In this document: positions 9,237-17,131 of the stretch, one piece after another
Layout of the letters: each line of letters opens with the position of its first letter
Position numbering within the stretch: position 1 is the first letter of the stretch
Assembly (NCBI RefSeq): GCF_000003605.2
Contig: NW_003131857.1
Coordinates: 336,161-353,721, forward strand
Direction of reading: 5' to 3'
DNA from: Saccoglossus kowalevskii
Lineage: Eukaryota > Hemichordata > Enteropneusta > Harrimaniidae
Length of the DNA stretch: 17,561 nucleotides
Notes under the pieces: model-generated
Told to the model about the DNA's origin: nothing
Database searches by the model: none
What the model saw: only the letters and a program-made list of their open reading frames with translations
Translations under genes and position numbers: made by a program

Positions 9237-9260
9237 GTTTTTATATGCTTCTAATAGTCA
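9237..9260 (-). promoter_or_regulatory. Proximal promoter of gene B
   Basis: On the minus strand, TATAAAAAC (9245-9237) is preceded by TTAATGACTATTAGAAGCA. Gene A has ATAATGACGTAATGGTGAAAG before TATAAAAAT. The aligned core is TAATGAC then TA. The full CRE-like TGACGTAA of gene A is shortened to TGACTA here, so the two genes may differ in regulation. Confidence 0.55.
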
Positions 9261-9427
9261 TTAAATTGCTAATCAATTACATCTGTTTAGTCATGCCTTC
9301 AACTTGCGGTTGTTGTCATGTGCATAGCTATGTTAGCTACAACTATTATACTTGGGGGTCAACAAATCTGTGCATAGTTTTACTATACAGCCAAGGACAT
9401 GAATACATCATATAATAAAAATACATT

Positions 9428-9491
9428 ATTTTTGAAGAAATAAATATATCATTTATCAAATAATAGTTGGTGTGATGCTTTCATCCGCAAT
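9428..9491 (+). repeat. Dispersed repeat copy 2
   Basis: Similar to 4371-4441 in gene A intron 2: the AAATAAATATA.CATTTATCA core, then a GTGTGATG, then CCGCAAT. It lies about 180 bp upstream of gene B's promoter and stops exactly where the GC-rich terminal-inverted-repeat element begins. Confidence 0.55.
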
Positions 9492-9803
9492 CCTCGGGAG
9501 CGGACATCCGGGCAGCTTCCCCGCCTGGCAACCCGCGGCGGTGAAAACAAAGGCCCAAAACTCGCAGAAAACGGTACTTTGGGATGATTGTTGAGACTCC
9601 TCTGAACAGTGTAACACGATTAGCCCTAAGTGTGTAACGTATATAAATTCGGTTGTTCAGGATTACTTCAAAGTTGAGTTTGTGTTGTTTTCTCGAATTT
9701 TCACTGGCTCGACCGGCGTTCCACAGCGCATAGAAATGCATGTACAGTGGTGTGCGTCTTAGCAACGTGGAACGTCTGGTGACGTAGCTCCGCCCCCGAG
9801 GAT
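9490..9803. mobile_element. GC-rich short element with terminal inverted repeats
   Basis: The ends match as inverted repeats: ATCCTCGGGAGCGGA at 9490-9504, and ATCCTCGGGGGCGGA reading inward from 9803 on the minus strand (14 of 15). The interior is GC- and CpG-rich, sharply unlike the flanks. The outer AT pair may be the target duplication, giving a core of 9492-9801 (310 bp). The intron copy of the flanking repeat (CCGCAAT then TTAAATAATT at 4435-4450) looks like an unoccupied version of the insertion site. A 94-codon minus-strand frame (9481-9765) and a 40-codon plus-strand frame (from 9475) are open through the GC-rich part but resemble nothing I know. It is probably a non-autonomous DNA transposon. 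A CpG-island promoter is the alternative, because GC-box and TGACGTAG motifs lie at its right end. Confidence 0.5.
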
Positions 9804-10105
9804 ATGTTAAAAAATGTATGTTTCAGTTTCAAGGGCCTTTCTGTGATAGCGCCCTCGTAGTCATAGATATTCTTACGTGATATAGCGCGAATGTATTCCT
9901 TAGTGGTGGGTTGACATATCTCCTATATTAATGGATGACCTCTGTGCATGTGCACTTTCAGACTTTACTTTTGATATATTTGTCCTTGAAATCAAGACTA
10001 ATATCATCGAGATTACCTTATAATTACCAGGAAAGTGTCATAAGTGTCTTAAATGGATGACACAGAAAATCTCGACAAGGAAGACTGGTGCTTGAACGCA
10101 TGACC
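9804..10105. other. Short gene-free gap
   Basis: Mixed-composition sequence with no ORF, repeat or RNA signature that I can support. Part may be the 3' untranslated tail of the minus-strand LINE remnant to its right. Confidence 0.4.
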
Positions 10106-10109
10106 CTGG

Positions 10110-10560
10110 TCAATGAAATGTCTTACAAAAACAATTTTTTCAGTAAGTCCCTATTTCTGTTCCTAATTTTTTTCATCAGCTATAACAAATTCTACATTTT
10201 GTATACAAAATTTCAGATTCAAAAAATTCTAGGCTTGTTTCCTTCATTTATCCATATGAAAAGACCTTTTTGTAGAAGAAAATCAATAATTTCATTGCAT
10301 GGTCACCTTTCGGAATTACTTCTGCACTTAACTGATTTTTTAAACAAATGTATTTTCCCAACTGCTCAGAGAATTTATTCCAGAACATTTCAACAAAAAG
10401 ACACTGCCCAAAATAGATGCAACAAAGTTTCTGTCTCTAAATCACAAAATACACACTTGCTGGACTGGACCACATACAGCAAAATGTTGTGTAGTTCAAC
10501 ATTTGTCATCAAGATTTCATGATTCAACTGCCATTACATCTCCCTTAATTTAGTGTCAAT
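10110..10560 (-). pseudogene. Decayed LINE: C-terminal end of a reverse transcriptase ORF
   Basis: The minus-strand translation shows, in one frame, Leu-Asn-His-Glu-Ile-Leu-Met-Thr-Asn (around 10525-10500), Leu-His-Asn-Ile, then CVFCDLETETLLHLFW (10455-10408). This is the hallmark order seen at the C-terminus of non-LTR retrotransposon ORF2 proteins: (R/H)xxLxTNxxLxxI followed by a Cys-x-x-Cys...Glu-Thr-x-x-His-Leu-Phe-x-x-Cys zinc-knuckle-like motif. The last expected Cys region is degenerate, and several stops (one before the motif, more after it) plus frame drift show a dead copy. No RT catalytic domain is left upstream, so the copy is also truncated. The 144-codon plus-strand opening over the same bases is the antisense shadow. 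Confidence 0.65.
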
Positions 10561-10861
10561 GGTAAAGATAAAGTGCAGCAGCTATCATGAAATACAACAA
10601 ACTGAGATAGCTCCACTGCTAGTACTGCACATTTAAAACATTGAAGATATCCCAAAATAAACATTTCTGAGGTACCTATATGTACAATATAAAAACAAAA
10701 CAAGTAGAAAATACAACTTTTTACCAAAAATAATTATAGAGAATTAAAGATGAACAAATCTAAGATGTCTATTCAAGATACCTACATACCAAGCATCAAA
10801 ACAATTATAGTTCGTAGAGAATGTAACAAGTTTAAGAGGACGTTTAACAATTACTAATATA

Positions 10862-10892
10862 AGCTCTGCTTGACAAGTTCAACGGCAAAGCT
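10862..10892. repeat. AGCT-family hairpin, copy 1 (most decayed)
   Basis: AGCTCTGC...GGCAAAGCT folds imperfectly (arms AGCTCTGC-TTGA and AGCTTTGCCGTTGA). It is followed by TAA, like copies 2 and 3. Confidence 0.45.
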
Positions 10893-11290
10893 AAATTTTG
10901 AATGAAAACCACACAAGGTACCAAACCAAAATACCTGTTCCTACATTGTCTTCTTTTAAAAGAAGAATACTTATTGCATGGGAGCAGGAGCTTTTGGTGG
11001 TGTTAATACTTTATCTTGGCGTTCACACAAACTTCGTTAGATTTGTTGATTATATGTAACATTTGAGAATCAACTCTGATACCAAAAATGACAAAAATAG
11101 CCACCAAGGATACACTAAACTTTGATATTGCTGCAAAGTTAAAGTCATATATGGCATAACACGATAACCCCTTTCTACATGGTTCTGAAGTCATACTTCA
11201 AAACTTTCTAGCCTTCAGATATCAACCACTGTATTCAGATTTTTAAGCTCATCAGCAAAACCAATACTATGATAAAATTACTTGCTTTTT

Positions 11291-11330
11291 CAGTTGAGTT
11301 GAGTTGAGTTGAGTTTCGTTCAGTTGAGTT
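11291..11330. repeat. GTTGA pentanucleotide tandem repeat
   Basis: About four perfect AGTTG units (CAGTTGAGTTGAGTTGAGTT) are followed by a degenerate TTCGTT unit and another CAGTTGAGTT. It is a simple microsatellite-type repeat. Confidence 0.8.
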
Positions 11331-11808
11331 CAATTCAATATAAACCATATAAGGTGAGTGTCGCTTTGTCCATTTCAAATGAACAAGCATTTTGATTGAC
11401 ATTAATGAGCTTCAAATAGTCACATTGATCATTTTATGAATAGTCTATATTGGAATCAGTACAGCGATAACATGCAACACGTGTACTTATGTGTTGAGTT
11501 GATGAAACACTGATACATTAAACAGCTGTCCACAACAAAATACTTAATTCCTTAGTTTTATTTACATCATCGCATTAATGAAGTATACATATACTCAAGT
11601 AATTTTGAATTTTAAACTGCTTAGATTTAAAAAAAACATACATAATACAATAAAATAAATGCCATTAGTAAAGTGACAACATGTTTGATAAATATTTATA
11701 TTGGCATCTCCCTGAATATTCTTTGCATCTGGCATTATTTGTTTGTTACTAGATGGATATTATTCTCCAGACGCCTTTTTTTATTAATCACACATTAATA
11801 ACAACTGT

Positions 11809-11938
11809 CATGTTCTTCTTCGGGATACAAACATTCTTGTTATACATGTGAATGTTATTGGCTAAAAGTCACATGTGGGCCAAAATGTTTGTTCAATAAC
11901 AATCCAATAACATTGAAAACGTGCTCAAGAAGAGCATG
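11809..11938. repeat. Foldback element, about 130 bp
   Basis: The outer arms CATGTTCTTCTT (11809-11820) and AAGAAGAGCATG (11927-11938) are inverted repeats with one mismatch. Inside, AATGTTATTGG (11851-11861) is the exact reverse complement of CCAATAACATT (11904-11914). CATGTG (11845-11850) pairs with CACATG (11870-11875), and ACAAACATT with AATGTTTGT. The whole can form a long imperfect hairpin, typical of a miniature foldback transposon. Confidence 0.5.
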
Positions 11939-12003
11939 AATAAATGTATTTTGTTCATGTATTGTAGTAAAGTTGACGACGAAGGTCAATCAGTAATACG
12001 AAC

Positions 12004-12038
12004 AGCTCCGCTGTGTCGACTTTCTCGACAGTGGAGCT
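12004..12038. repeat. AGCT-family hairpin, copy 2 (best preserved)
   Basis: AGCTCCGCTGTGTCGA pairs with TCGACAGTGGAGCT across a short CTTTC loop, nearly perfectly. Copies at 10862 and 14192 have the same layout, and all three are followed by TAA. Confidence 0.65.
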
Positions 12039-13712
12039 AACAAAATGAGGTGCATCAAGGTCCCATAATGTCTTATGTTTGTACACAATTTGAACAGAAT
12101 CCACCACAACATGACTGAGGATCTAGTTCCGGAAAAGCAGATATGCTTGATTCGAGAAGGGGCCATCAGTCCACAATATTGAATCGGACTGTGAAACAAA
12201 TGGGCATGTGCATTTTGAGAGGCATGATGTATGTATGTGTGAAGTTTGAATGTGATCTATAGAGGTAGGTCCGAGATGCACATCTAAACACAAGCTCTCA
12301 TTTTAAGACTTTGTCAAAAGTAAAGGACTTAAGGTAGAGATGCAGAGATGCAGTATTTTAGTTAGTTAATTAGGAAACCAAGATGACCTCCCTTGTCCAC
12401 AAAAGTATATATTTTCGGAAAGATTATTCTATGAATTTTACAATTTTTTTATGGTCACTGTAGTTTGAAATATGCACAAAATGTGCTTTTTTGGTCAAAA
12501 GTGATTTTAAAAAATAGTTCCTAAACCATGCTTCTGTTTCCTGTCAAAATTGATTGGTTTATGGGTACATCTGTTTACTATGAAGAAAGTGCCGTCTTGA
12601 AAACTGTCTACCAGTTGTCAATTTTGCAGGGCAGCAGCCCAAATTTCACTACTTCAAGGTTATGCATATATTAACACCCATGCTAGTTGTCTGTATGATT
12701 GTTGTAACACTGTTCAACCGAAAACAATGCCCCAACGGCGTTTTAAAGATAAACACATTGTCAATCATTTGTGTAAATCTCAAAACAAAAGGTCAAAGCG
12801 TCTAGGAGCTATTTTTTTAAAGTTCTGGGATGTACACTAAAAAGAAGCTGAGATAATTGCTAATTTACATAACAATACACTTAGTAGGAAGTTTGCTAAT
12901 GCTCATAATTATAATGGCTATAACAGTTTAATTTAAATGTATTGTCGTTTTGTTAAAAGTTAAATATAGTGCATAATATGGAGATCCCGTTTTTTATTTT
13001 TTTCACCATGCTTCTCTTTTATTATTTATGTACAGCCTTGCTAAATCTTGCTAAGCATTCAAAAGAGAGAAGGTTTGCACCTGTTATCTATATTTTAAAA
13101 TCGTGTTTTGAGTATGATCCACTATTCACAATTCTATAGCCAAGTCTGTTTGGATAATAAAAAGCAAAAAAAAAAATCTCTCCCAAGTGCCCACAAACCT
13201 GCATATATACCTTAAAATGATGTGCATCATGGACCAATTATGTTAAATTGACATATCAAGTTTGTATGAACTATTTCACACCTATATCCACGTATGACTG
13301 AGATCCGATTTTGGAATGACACTTTTGGAATTTCAAGTATTGGTGAAAATCACAGCACAGAGTAGCGACCCACTACACTATCACCTGATACATGTATCAC
13401 TTGTTTGTAGAGCTGGTTGATGCATAAAAACATTAGTATTAACCAGTTTTACAAATGACTGACCATTTGCAGTTATACACATGAATGCTTTTAAAAATCA
13501 ACAGAAATGTTACCCTTTTAAGTAACATTAGTTCTAAATAAACTTTATGAGTTATTGTCATTACACTAGTAGTAATTGTTATCCTGTATGCAATTCTTGT
13601 ACCATATCAGTGATATTTTTCCACTAATTGTCAATACTGTAAAAGGTATACACCATAGCCTAAAGCGTTGTATCGAATATGTGTTGTACTTATTATATGG
13701 ATTAGTTTGCAG
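12039..13712. other. Gene-free AT-rich stretch 5' of the transposase exons
   Basis: No coding exon found. The missing 5' part of the P-like transposase (THAP zinc finger and coiled coil) would be expected here, but I could not find a C2CH pattern on either strand. Only homopolymer runs and scattered short repeats are visible. Confidence 0.4.
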
Positions 13713-13931
13713 TTGTGGCATCATAGTAAGAAAGCTTACAAAGATCTGAAAGAAAGTGGAGTGATTAAATTACCATCAAAGAGAACACTACAGAGACGAA
13801 AAAATAAAATTAACCAAGAACCTGGCTTGAACAAAAATGTTCTGGATTGGATGGTCAGGGAAGGAAAGGCAGAGGGTATATCTGACAGAGGCCATCATGG
13901 TTTTATTGTTTTTGATGAAATGAAAATTCAG
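13713..13931 (+). pseudogene. Transposase exon block 1
   Basis: 73 open codons run from acceptor AGTTTGCAG|TTG to donor ATTCAG|GTAATT, phase 0 at both ends. The block contains the LPSKRTLQR motif (residues 20-28) and ends with Phe-Asp-Glu-Met-Lys-Ile-Gln, where the Asp lies in the position of a conserved catalytic-domain acidic residue of P transposases. Confidence 0.65.
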
Positions 13932-14060
13932 GTAATTTTATACTTACAACAATTAACACTTGCTGGATCTGCTTTATGTGCATGTCAATCAATATAAGCC
14001 TATATTTAACAATTAAGTTTATCTGGGAAGAAAATCAAATAAAACAACCTACAAGTCAAC

Positions 14061-14069
14061 AGCGGAGCT
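14061..14069. repeat. AGCT-family half-site
   Basis: CAACAGCGGAGCT (14057-14069) matches the right arm of the AGCT-family hairpins (compare GACAGTGGAGCT in copy 2) but lacks an adjacent left arm. It lies about 120 bp before copy 3, in the intron of the transposase. Confidence 0.35.
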
Positions 14070-14191
14070 GAAAAGTAAATATATATTACAAAATGAATAT
14101 ATGAAGTATCAAATATCAAAGCATTTAAGCTGTGAATTTTCAAAACAAAAAATGTAATTGTTGACGGACAGGCTATGACGACAATCACAAC

Positions 14192-14226
14192 AGCTCTGCT
14201 CCGTCATCTACAATGACAGCGAAGCT
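14192..14226. repeat. AGCT-family hairpin, copy 3
   Basis: AGCTCTGCTCCGTCATC pairs imperfectly with ATGACAGCGAAGCT. It has the same 35-bp span as copy 2 and the same TAA following. It lies in the intron between transposase blocks 1 and 2. Confidence 0.55.
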
Positions 14227-14411
14227 AAACAATTTAAGGTATCAAATAGTTTTACAGAATATTATGTAGTCTATTAAATAGGATTGTCATTTAAGATACA
14301 TTTGAAAGAGCTCAAAATGTCTACACCTATTTAAACACAAACGCTATAATTTACATGAGAGGGATTTGAACATAATTTATAACAATGCAATATTATCTTT
14401 TGTCTATTAAG

Positions 14412-14502
14412 GGTGAAGTACAGTAGGTGGTGCTTTTGAAATTGCTGGCTTAGTTGATCTTGGAGACTTTCATACAAATGTAATTAATGGCTTTGACTAC
14501 TG
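14412..14502 (+). pseudogene. Transposase exon block 2, with frameshift
   Basis: The acceptor CTATTAAG|GGT gives Gly-Glu-Val-Gln in phase with block 1, then hits TAG at 14424. From 14426 the next frame reads on as family-like FEIAGLVDLGDFHTNVIN up to a donor ACTG|GTAGGT at 14502. Loss of one base around 14424-14426 explains this. The Gly-Leu-Val-Asp-Leu-Gly-Asp motif matches the segment that follows the Asp-Glu-Met motif in P-like transposases. Confidence 0.6.
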
Positions 14503-14718
14503 GTAGGTGGCAATAACATACATAGACATCTGTGTTTGGAAGCATTTGCATTTGAGGATGGTAAATAAATAATGCCAGACACATGTTGTGCATGCATGTA
14601 AAATCACTCTTTAATGGTATGTCAAATTTGTTTACTCAATACATACAAAACAATAAATCAGAAAAAAATAATAAAATTGTGTGATCTGAAACAGTTTTTT
14701 CAACAAACAAACTAACTT

Positions 14719-14973
14719 GTGTCTTTTTCAATCCATATTCATTTTCCATTTGCTTATTGGCTAACAGCAGAAATTGATCAGACAACACTGTACAACATTT
14801 ACTGGAAAGCAGGTTTTTCCCTTACGATTCACAATTATAATGTTCATATATGTGTGTGTGTGATGGGACCCAGATTATTCATTTTGGATTTTGAGGAAGT
14901 AGCAATCAATGAACATTTTACGATTAGAAATCTTGTTACATGGAAACCACACATCTTTATCATTGATCCATCA
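14719..14973 (+). pseudogene. Transposase exon block 3
   Basis: The open frame begins with Phe-Pro-Phe-Ala-Tyr-Trp, then Thr-Thr-Leu-Tyr-Asn-Ile-Tyr-Trp-Lys-Ala, and ends Phe-Ile-Ile-Asp-Pro-Ser at donor TCA|GTAAGT, phase 0. The acceptor is unclear because a TAA interrupts the frame at 14713-14715. A GT repeat (GTGTGTGTG, about 14852-14860) lies inside it. The intron that follows is 14974-15214. Confidence 0.6.
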
Positions 14974-15214
14974 GTAAGTATATCCATAGAACAATTTATA
15001 ATTCATACTTACAATTAATGGTTCTTAAGAAAACATACTGTACATAAACATTCATATGTATAACATCGATACAAACATCAGCATACATGTGTCTAATAAA
15101 AAAGGGAAACAATATGACACCTTTGTGGTTTGTTACATTGATGGGAATAATGACCTATATATTTTAGCCAGTGCAAGTAGTACAGTCATAACTTCACATT
15201 TTACTTGCTTTCAG

Positions 15215-15458
15215 CACAACTTTAAAAAAAGTTCTGTCCAAGCGAAATCATCTCGACACTTTCAATTTAATGGACATCCAATTTTATGGGAACATTTAAA
15301 AAACGCTTATCAGCACAGCAGGACAGTGTGTTTACACTCTGTTCAAATTTACTTACCATCGGTTTTCAGATGAGCACTTCAATCTATTTTCGAGCAGCAG
15401 GATGCAAAACCATCTGGCATATGATGTCTTAAGAGATGAAATGTTGGAGCTTGTAGAG
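15215..15458 (+). pseudogene. Transposase exon block 4, with frameshift
   Basis: After acceptor TTGCTTTCAG|CAC, phase 0, the frame reads through Phe-Gln-Phe-Asn-Gly-His-Pro-Ile-Leu-Trp-Glu-His-Leu. It then loses similarity and stops at TGA 15371-15373. The next frame takes over (Tyr-His-Arg-Phe-Ser-Asp-Glu-His-Phe-Asn-Leu, then Ser-Ser-Arg-Met-Gln-Asn-His-Leu-Ala) as far as about 15458. The shift lies between about 15310 and 15340. Confidence 0.6.
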
Positions 15459-15587
15459 GTTATTATTTCCATTAAATTTTGAATTTACCATTATAGGTTA
15501 CAAGAACATTTCATTTTTTTAAATAATTATTATAATGGTTTATAATGTATGTCGCATACGACTTATTTACCACTTCCGCGTCACTGA

Positions 15588-15735
15588 GAATGTTCTAGAA
15601 CCTTACTGTGTCTGGGTGGAATATTCTAGATTTTTTTTTACAAACTGGTTGAATAGGTAACAGAACACTGTAGAATGCAATAGAAGGTAATATAACACTG
15701 TAGGAGGCAATAGAAGGTAATGGAACATTCTAGAA
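15588..15735 (+). promoter_or_regulatory. Cluster of heat-shock-element-like motifs in the LTR
   Basis: GAATGTTCTAGAA (15588-15600) and GAACATTCTAGAA (15723-15735) each match the GAAnnTTCnnGAA consensus for heat-shock factor exactly. GAATATTCTAGA (15619-15630) matches except at its last base. All lie 65-220 bp upstream of the TATA box, the usual place for such elements. Binding is inferred from sequence only. Confidence 0.6.
15663..15722 (+). repeat. Tandem 30-bp repeat in the LTR U3
   Basis: Two adjacent 30-bp units, 15663-15692 and 15693-15722, share AACACTGTAG, then GCAATAGAAGGTAAT, and differ at a few positions. A third unit begins GAACATTCTAG and passes into the second perfect heat-shock-like motif. 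Enhancer-like repeats of this kind are common in LTR U3 regions. Confidence 0.7.
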
Positions 15736-15799
15736 ATTTGTAGTAAGTTCCAGACTCATTATGTATGCTGATGTAATGGTCTATTTATAGACAGTGGGG

Positions 15800-15807
15800 T
15801 ATATATA
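15800..15807 (+). promoter_or_regulatory. TATA box of the LTR
   Basis: TATATATA sits in GGGGTATATATAGGGGAG, a strong core-promoter context, about 65 bp after the last heat-shock-like motif. The expected start is near 15830. Confidence 0.6.
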
Positions 15808-16091
15808 GGGGAGTTGTTCAGCACTGAGATCGGATCGGAGATCTCGTTGAATTGTATTGGAGTTTAAGTATCTAGTTATTGGAGTAATGGAGTTTTACCG
15901 CGTTATTGTACTTGATGTTTGCAGAGTATAATAATACCAGTACCAGTTGAAACCTCATTTGTTGGCTCCGTGTTCGTATGTTATCATCGCCGCCAGGGAA
16001 GTCTTTCTGTTACTGTTGCCATTTTGGTATTTGAACCATCACACCTGTACTATACCAATTACGGTATTATTACGTTGCGTGTGACAATGTA

Positions 16092-16971
16092 AAACAATAT
16101 ATCTGGGTTTTGATTTTGACTATGTTGGTTTATATATGAACATCTACAACTGCTTATTTCAACACAAACTACGCCTAACCGTTTCACCACCAGTTCCCTC
16201 TTCCTCTCATAAACTCACAAAATAGTCCTATTTATTGTCTACACTTTCCTTCAGAAAATTGGGTAAAAAAAGCCAAAATATGTTGGTTCCAAAATTAGGT
16301 AAATTTCCAGAAATATTGAAGATGTGGGGCGAGAACATTAGCGGGTGGTGAAATGGTTAAAGTTGTATTATACAGTGGTGCATTTGGTGTACATGACATA
16401 AATACATTAAAGGCTACAAACAAACAAATCGGATACAACAAACTGACGACTTGATATTTGATAGTCTAAGCAGTTTCAATTTTTCTATAACAGAACTATC
16501 AAATGTACTGCTGAAAGCCAAAGAGATACTTTACAGAGCATAATTAAATTTCTAAAAACAACAACAATATTTGTAAAGAACTTTCATAACAAGGATGCAA
16601 TATAGTAAATATATAATAAATAATGTATTTAATCAATATGCAAGTGTCATTTACTGGTTGCCATCATAAAACTGACTCACTATATGCAAGTGACACTCAC
16701 TTGTTGACTTGCTATAATTTGTACAATATGTTTAGCTAAAGCTGTACTGTTTATGTTTTGAAAATAAATTCATTAACTATTTTCATGACAAAATGGTTAT
16801 TTTTCAGTTCTTTAGATGATCCAAGAATAACTTAAAATTAAATCCACTCCAGATTTGTCTCTAAAAGAAACACGACGTCGATTTCTCTCAAACAAAACAT
16901 GTTGATGTTAGTTCTATGGTGTTGGGATTAAAGAGCTACTGTAGCCATAAGTTATCCCTATTTCCTTGCAG
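16092..16971. other. Gene-free AT-rich stretch
   Basis: No coding exon supported; the missing C-terminal part of the transposase was looked for here and not found. TATGCAAGTG followed by ACTGGTTG or ACTTGTTG occurs twice about 41 bp apart (near 16639 and 16681). AT-rich runs dominate. Confidence 0.45.
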
Positions 16972-17131
16972 TGGCATAATTTATGCTGCAATCAATCAAG
17001 ACAAGGCACAGAATGTGTATGGGTGTGTAAGAGGAACAAATGGACCGAATGATATGCCACATGAACTTGAATATGGCAGGATATTTGTAAATGACTGGTT
17101 TGTGTACATGGTCAAATGTAGTACTATTTGA
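16972..17131 (+). CDS. Unassigned exon-like ORF
   Basis: A good acceptor (CTATTTCCTTGCAG, ending at 16971) opens a frame that reads Gly-Ile-Ile-Tyr-Ala-Ala-Ile-Asn-Gln-Asp-Lys-Ala-Gln-Asn-Val-Tyr and later Met-Pro-His-Glu-Leu-Glu-Tyr-Gly-Arg-Ile-Phe, then stops at 17129-17131. The composition looks protein-like, unlike most AT-rich ORFs nearby. A possible donor is TATTT|GTAAAT near 17088. I do not recognise the sequence. It could be an exon of a gene extending past the window, or part of the P-like element. Confidence 0.3.

Larger units (their letters stand above)
10561..11780. other. Gene-free AT-rich stretch
   Basis: No coding region supported. It contains an AGCTATC...GATAGCT inverted repeat near 10582-10614, one hairpin of the AGCT family (10862-10892) and a pentamer repeat (11291-11330). 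The short minus-strand ORFs (10545-10727 and 11003-11194) have no motif. Confidence 0.5.
13713..15458 (+). pseudogene. P-element/THAP9-like transposase, broken multi-exon copy
   Basis: At least four exonic blocks follow the order of the P-element/THAP9 transposase catalytic region: Ser-Lys-Lys-Ala-Tyr...Leu-Pro-Ser-Lys-Arg-Thr-Leu; the catalytic-core-like Phe-Asp-Glu-Met-Lys-Ile; Ile-Ala-Gly-Leu-Val-Asp-Leu-Gly-Asp; Phe-Pro-Phe-Ala-Tyr...Leu-Tyr-Asn-Ile-Tyr-Trp-Lys-Ala; Phe-Ile-Ile-Asp-Pro; Ile-Leu-Trp-Glu-His; and Ser-Ser-Arg-Met-Gln-Asn-His-Leu-Ala. Such enzymes bind transposon ends and cut DNA with a GTP cofactor. Several splice sites look intact. The copy is inactive: a frameshift near 14424, an in-frame stop near 14713 before the block beginning at about 14719, and a +1 frameshift between about 15310 and 15340. 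The N-terminal THAP domain and the C-terminal third are not found. The usual Asp-Gly-Ala segment after the Tyr-Trp block reads Val-Met-Gly-Pro. It was probably spliced when alive, like Drosophila P transposase; that is inference. Confidence 0.75.
15550..16086 (+). mobile_element. Solo LTR of an LTR retrotransposon
   Basis: The 537-bp segment starts TGTCGCATACG and ends CGTTGCGTGTGACA, so it has the TG...CA ends (here TGTC...GACA) of retroviral-type LTRs. It is flanked on both sides by ATGTA (15545-15549 and 16087-16091), a 5-bp target duplication typical of Ty3/gypsy-like elements. Inside is a promoter layout: heat-shock-like motifs and tandem 30-bp units in the U3 position, a TATATATA box at 15800-15807, and an expected start near 15830. 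No primer-binding site or gag-pol follows, so it is a solo LTR left by recombination. It inserted just downstream of the transposase exons. A host heat-shock promoter is a less likely alternative, because it would not explain the terminal repeats and duplication. Confidence 0.65.

Noticed and set aside
9804-9880. Possible third copy of the peptide-gene last exon after the GC-rich element (GGCCTT...CGTAGTC)
   Set aside because: Only scattered short matches (for example CGTAGTC) align with GGTCTTGTGGGCGTAGTC. The frame and the acidic/Cys stretch are absent, so chance similarity is more likely.
10088-10522. 144-codon plus-strand ORF, the longest in the window
   Set aside because: The minus strand of the same bases carries the LINE C-terminal motif, and the plus-strand translation is low-complexity Phe/Leu/Lys-rich without any motif.
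15550-16086. Host heat-shock gene promoter instead of an LTR
   Set aside because: No heat-shock protein coding sequence follows, and the TGTC...GACA ends plus the ATGTA duplication fit a solo LTR better. It is not fully excluded.
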